The position numbers were made by a program, and so were the translations under genes. Under the pieces are notes generated by a model. That model was not told the origin of the DNA. It did not search any database and saw only the letters and a list, made by a program, of their open reading frames with translations. From positions 124,001-188,000 of the forward strand of contig CATKZI010000003.1 in NCBI GenBank assembly GCA_949841365.1: DNA of 64,000 nucleotides, written 5' to 3'. Below, piece after piece: positions 62,097 to 64,000 of the stretch. Source of the stretch: an uncultured Candidatus Melainabacteria bacterium (GTDB taxonomy: Bacteria > Cyanobacteriota > Vampirovibrionia > Gastranaerophilales > Gastranaerophilaceae). Numbering within the stretch: the stretch's first letter is position 1; each line of letters opens with the position of its first letter.

Positions 62097-62131
62097 TTGA
62101 TTAATTTCTTGTTTGCGGTATAATTATACCG
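62097..62131 (+). promoter_or_regulatory. Promoter of pnp with 16-bp palindrome over the -10
   Basis: TTGATT (62097-62102), 16-nt spacer, TATAAT (62119-62124). The -10 lies inside the perfect palindrome CGGTATAATTATACCG (62116-62131), a plausible repressor operator. Confidence 0.65.
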
Positions 62132-62156
62132 AACATTAGAAGTGTATAACAAAAGA

Positions 62157-62169
62157 CGCACAAGGTGCG
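62157..62169 (+). promoter_or_regulatory. Hairpin in pnp leader
   Basis: CGCAC-AAG-GTGCG in the 5' untranslated region, 12 nt before the ATG and adjoining the GGGAAAGG ribosome site. pnp leaders in other bacteria carry structures used in self-control by PNPase and RNase III; the role here is inferred. Confidence 0.4.
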
Positions 62170-62181
62170 GGAAAGGTAAGT

Positions 62182-64000
62182 ATGACAATACCGGAAACAA
62201 AACAATTTAAAATTGAAATCGGCGGTAAAGAAGTTACCATCGAAACCGGAAAATATGCTCAATCCACTAATGGCTCTGTTACAGTAAGATGCGGCGATAC
62301 AATGTTATTTGTACACTGCGTGGTTTCAAAAGAACCGAGAGTAGGAATTGACTTTTTCCCATTGTTAATTGATTACGAAGAAAGAATGTCCTCAATCGGA
62401 CGTATCCCCGGCGGTTACAACCGTTCAGAAGGGAAAGCAAGCGACAAGGCTATCCTTGTTTCTCGTTTGATTGACAGACCTATCAGACCTTTATTCCCTA
62501 AAGGTTATAGAAATGATATACAAATCGTAGCTCAGTTATTCAGCTATGATCAGCAAAATCAGCCTGACACATTGGCTATGTTAGGTGCATCAACTGCTTT
62601 GATGCTTTCGGGAGCTCCTTTTGAAGGTCCTATCGGCGCAGTCAGAGTTTCAAGAGATGAAAATGGAAACATGATTGCTAACCCGACTCACCAACAGGCT
62701 GATAAATCAGACTTAGATATCGTTGTTGCAGGTACACACGACAGTGTAATCATGGTTGAAGCTGGATGTAAATTCGTTACAGAAGACGATATTATGAACG
62801 CTGTTGAATTCGCTCAACAAGAAATCAGAAAACAATGCGACGCTCAAGTTGAATTTGCTAAGGCTTGCGGAGTTGAAAGAGAAGAGTTCGTTAACCCTTA
62901 CGACACAACAGAAATCAAAAATATTATCAACGAAACTGCTCACGATATGATTTTTGATGCTTATCACAACTTCGACAGAGCTTACAGACAACAAAAACTT
63001 GAAGAAGCTAAAAAACTTGTTAAAGAAAAAATCGATGCATTGCCTGAAGATGATTACAGCAAAAAAATCATGGAAGAAACAGGCATCGACTTTGTTGCAG
63101 AAGAATTCAAAAACGCAGAAAAGAAAATTATGCGTACAATGATTTTGGACGAAGGCGTTAGAGCTGACGGAAGAAAACCGCATGACGTAAGACCTATTTG
63201 GTGCGAAGTTGGCGTTATTCCTCGAGCTCACGGTTCAGCTGTATTTACAAGAGGACAAACACAAGTTCTTTCAGTTGCAACTCTTGCAGGTCCTGCAATG
63301 AAACAGGAACTTGACGGAGTTGATCCGGAAACAGAAAAAACTTATATGCACAAATATATCTTCCCGGGCTTCTCTGTAGGCGAAGTTAAACCTTTAAGAG
63401 GCCCCGGCAGACGTGAAGTAGGTCACGGAAACTTGGCAGAAAGAGCAAACGTACCCGCACTCCCATCTCAGGAAGAATTCGGTTACACAATCCGCGTAAC
63501 ATCAGATGTATTGGAATCAAACGGTTCTACATCAATGGCTTCTACATGCGGAAGCTCAATGGCATTGATGAACGCAGGTGTTCCAGTTAAATGTATGATC
63601 GGTGGTGTTGCAATGGGTATGATTACCGAAGAAGGTAAAGAACCTGTTGTATTAACAGACATCCAAGGTATCGAAGACTTCTTAGGCGATATGGACTTTA
63701 AAGTTACAGGTAACGATACAGGTATCACGGCACTACAGATGGATATGAAAGCTAAAGGTATTGCAAACGATACATTACGTAGAGCTTTGGCTCAGGCAAA
63801 AGAGGGTAGATTGCATATCTTAGGTAAAATGAGAGAAGCAATCACAGAACCGGGACCAATGTCACCATTTGCACCAAGCATTTCTACAATGACTATTCCG
63901 ACAGAAGATATCGGAACAGTTATCGGACCGGGCGGAAAACAAATCCGTGCAATCATTGATGCTTCTGGTGCTGAAATTGATATCCAAGATTCAGGTGTAG
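62182..64000 (+). CDS. pnp: Polyribonucleotide nucleotidyltransferase, 3'-truncated by window edge
   Basis: 606 codons visible, still open at base 64000. First RNase PH domain (RCGDTMLFVHCVVSKEPR, GRIPGGYNRSEGKASDKAIL, RLIDRPIRPLFPKGY), helical linker, second RNase PH domain (RADGRKPHDVRPIWCEVGV, ELDGVDPETEKTYMHKYIFP, HGNLAERANVPALPS), and the start of the KH domain (DIGTVIGPGGKQIRAIID). The S1 domain lies beyond the edge. Degrades RNA 3' to 5' with phosphate. GGGAAAGG precedes ATG 62182. Confidence 0.97.
   Translation, partial: MTIPETKQFKIEIGGKEVTIETGKYAQSTNGSVTVRCGDTMLFVHCVVSKEPRVGIDFFPLLIDYEERMSSIGRIPGGYNRSEGKASDKAILVSRLIDRPIRPLFPKGYRNDIQIVAQLFSYDQQNQPDTLAMLGASTALMLSGAPFEGPIGAVRVSRDENGNMIANPTHQQADKSDLDIVVAGTHDSVIMVEAGCKFVTEDDIMNAVEFAQQEIRKQCDAQVEFAKACGVEREEFVNPYDTTEIKNIINETAHDMIFDAYHNFDRAYRQQKLEEAKKLVKEKIDALPEDDYSKKIMEETGIDFVAEEFKNAEKKIMRTMILDEGVRADGRKPHDVRPIWCEVGVIPRAHGSAVFTRGQTQVLSVATLAGPAMKQELDGVDPETEKTYMHKYIFPGFSVGEVKPLRGPGRREVGHGNLAERANVPALPSQEEFGYTIRVTSDVLESNGSTSMASTCGSSMALMNAGVPVKCMIGGVAMGMITEEGKEPVVLTDIQGIEDFLGDMDFKVTGNDTGITALQMDMKAKGIANDTLRRALAQAKEGRLHILGKMREAITEPGPMSPFAPSISTMTIPTEDIGTVIGPGGKQIRAIIDASGAEIDIQDSGV

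Overview
The window looks like a piece of an AT-rich, Gram-negative-type genome from a non-photosynthetic relative of the cyanobacteria, most probably a gut Gastranaerophilales (Vampirovibrionia/'Melainabacteria'). The support is indirect: low GC, a secreted SLH-domain protein, type IV pilin-like proteins with the FTLAEVLITLGIIGVV core, and an unusually large share of genes that start 5-7 nt after a -10 box. No ribosomal RNA or taxon-specific marker is present, so this is inference. About 63 protein genes, four tRNAs and two candidate small RNAs are packed tightly, with many 4-20 bp overlaps.

Layout. 1-5 kb: 3' part of proS, a calpain-like cysteine protease, GtrA, GatD, TatD, TlyA. 5-11 kb: polA and the tig-clpP-clpX protein quality operon (minus strand). 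11-18 kb: a plus-strand envelope and tRNA-modification stretch (DUF374 acyltransferase, nitrilase, PBP4-type peptidase, GT2, Gfo/Idh oxidoreductase, CDP-alcohol transferase, TrmL, NnrD). 18-25 kb: AnmK, a candidate 170-nt small RNA, a tandem pair of WYL regulators and dnaE. 25-26.4 kb: tRNA-Gly, a structured element ending in a copy of the tRNA-Gly 3' end, DUF486, tRNA-Thr(UGU), tRNA-Thr(GGU), tRNA-Tyr. 26-38 kb: a kinase-like protein, SLH protein, Y-family polymerase, NFACT protein, NfeD/SPFH pair, a DUF2142 membrane protein, aspS, ribF and a frame-shifted pilin. 38-50 kb: isochorismatase, degenerate receiver/GGDEF, ftsX-ftsE, a transketolase half, a HEAT protein, EamA, glgA, a 1150-residue zinc-ribbon/ATPase-like/TPR protein, ruvB. 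50-64 kb: a 5'-nucleotidase-like protein, two small proteins, glyS, the yebC-GGDEF-tsaE-tsaB operon, a possible deamidase, two HNH-like proteins, a second frame-shifted pilin and the 5' part of pnp.

The most interesting signal is a shared promoter. Six unlinked genes, none with a Sec signal peptide, each carry a box of the form RCAAAAAATATTTTTACGRG placed exactly 21 nt before a -10-like hexamer. They encode a calpain-like protease, a kinase-fold protein, a 5'-nucleotidase-like protein, a possible CheD/CNF1-like deamidase, an HNH-like protein and an 80-residue orphan. Four of these six, plus the other HNH-like protein, have a short N-terminal tag around (V/I)SF-x-G. Together this reads as a co-regulated set of candidate exported effectors.

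The second signal is three runs of exactly ten C/G in an AT-rich background. Two lie inside the cleaved leader of pilin-like genes and leave both genes out of frame; the third lies near the 3' end of the DUF2142 membrane-protein gene. They look like contingency (phase-variation) tracts for surface structures.
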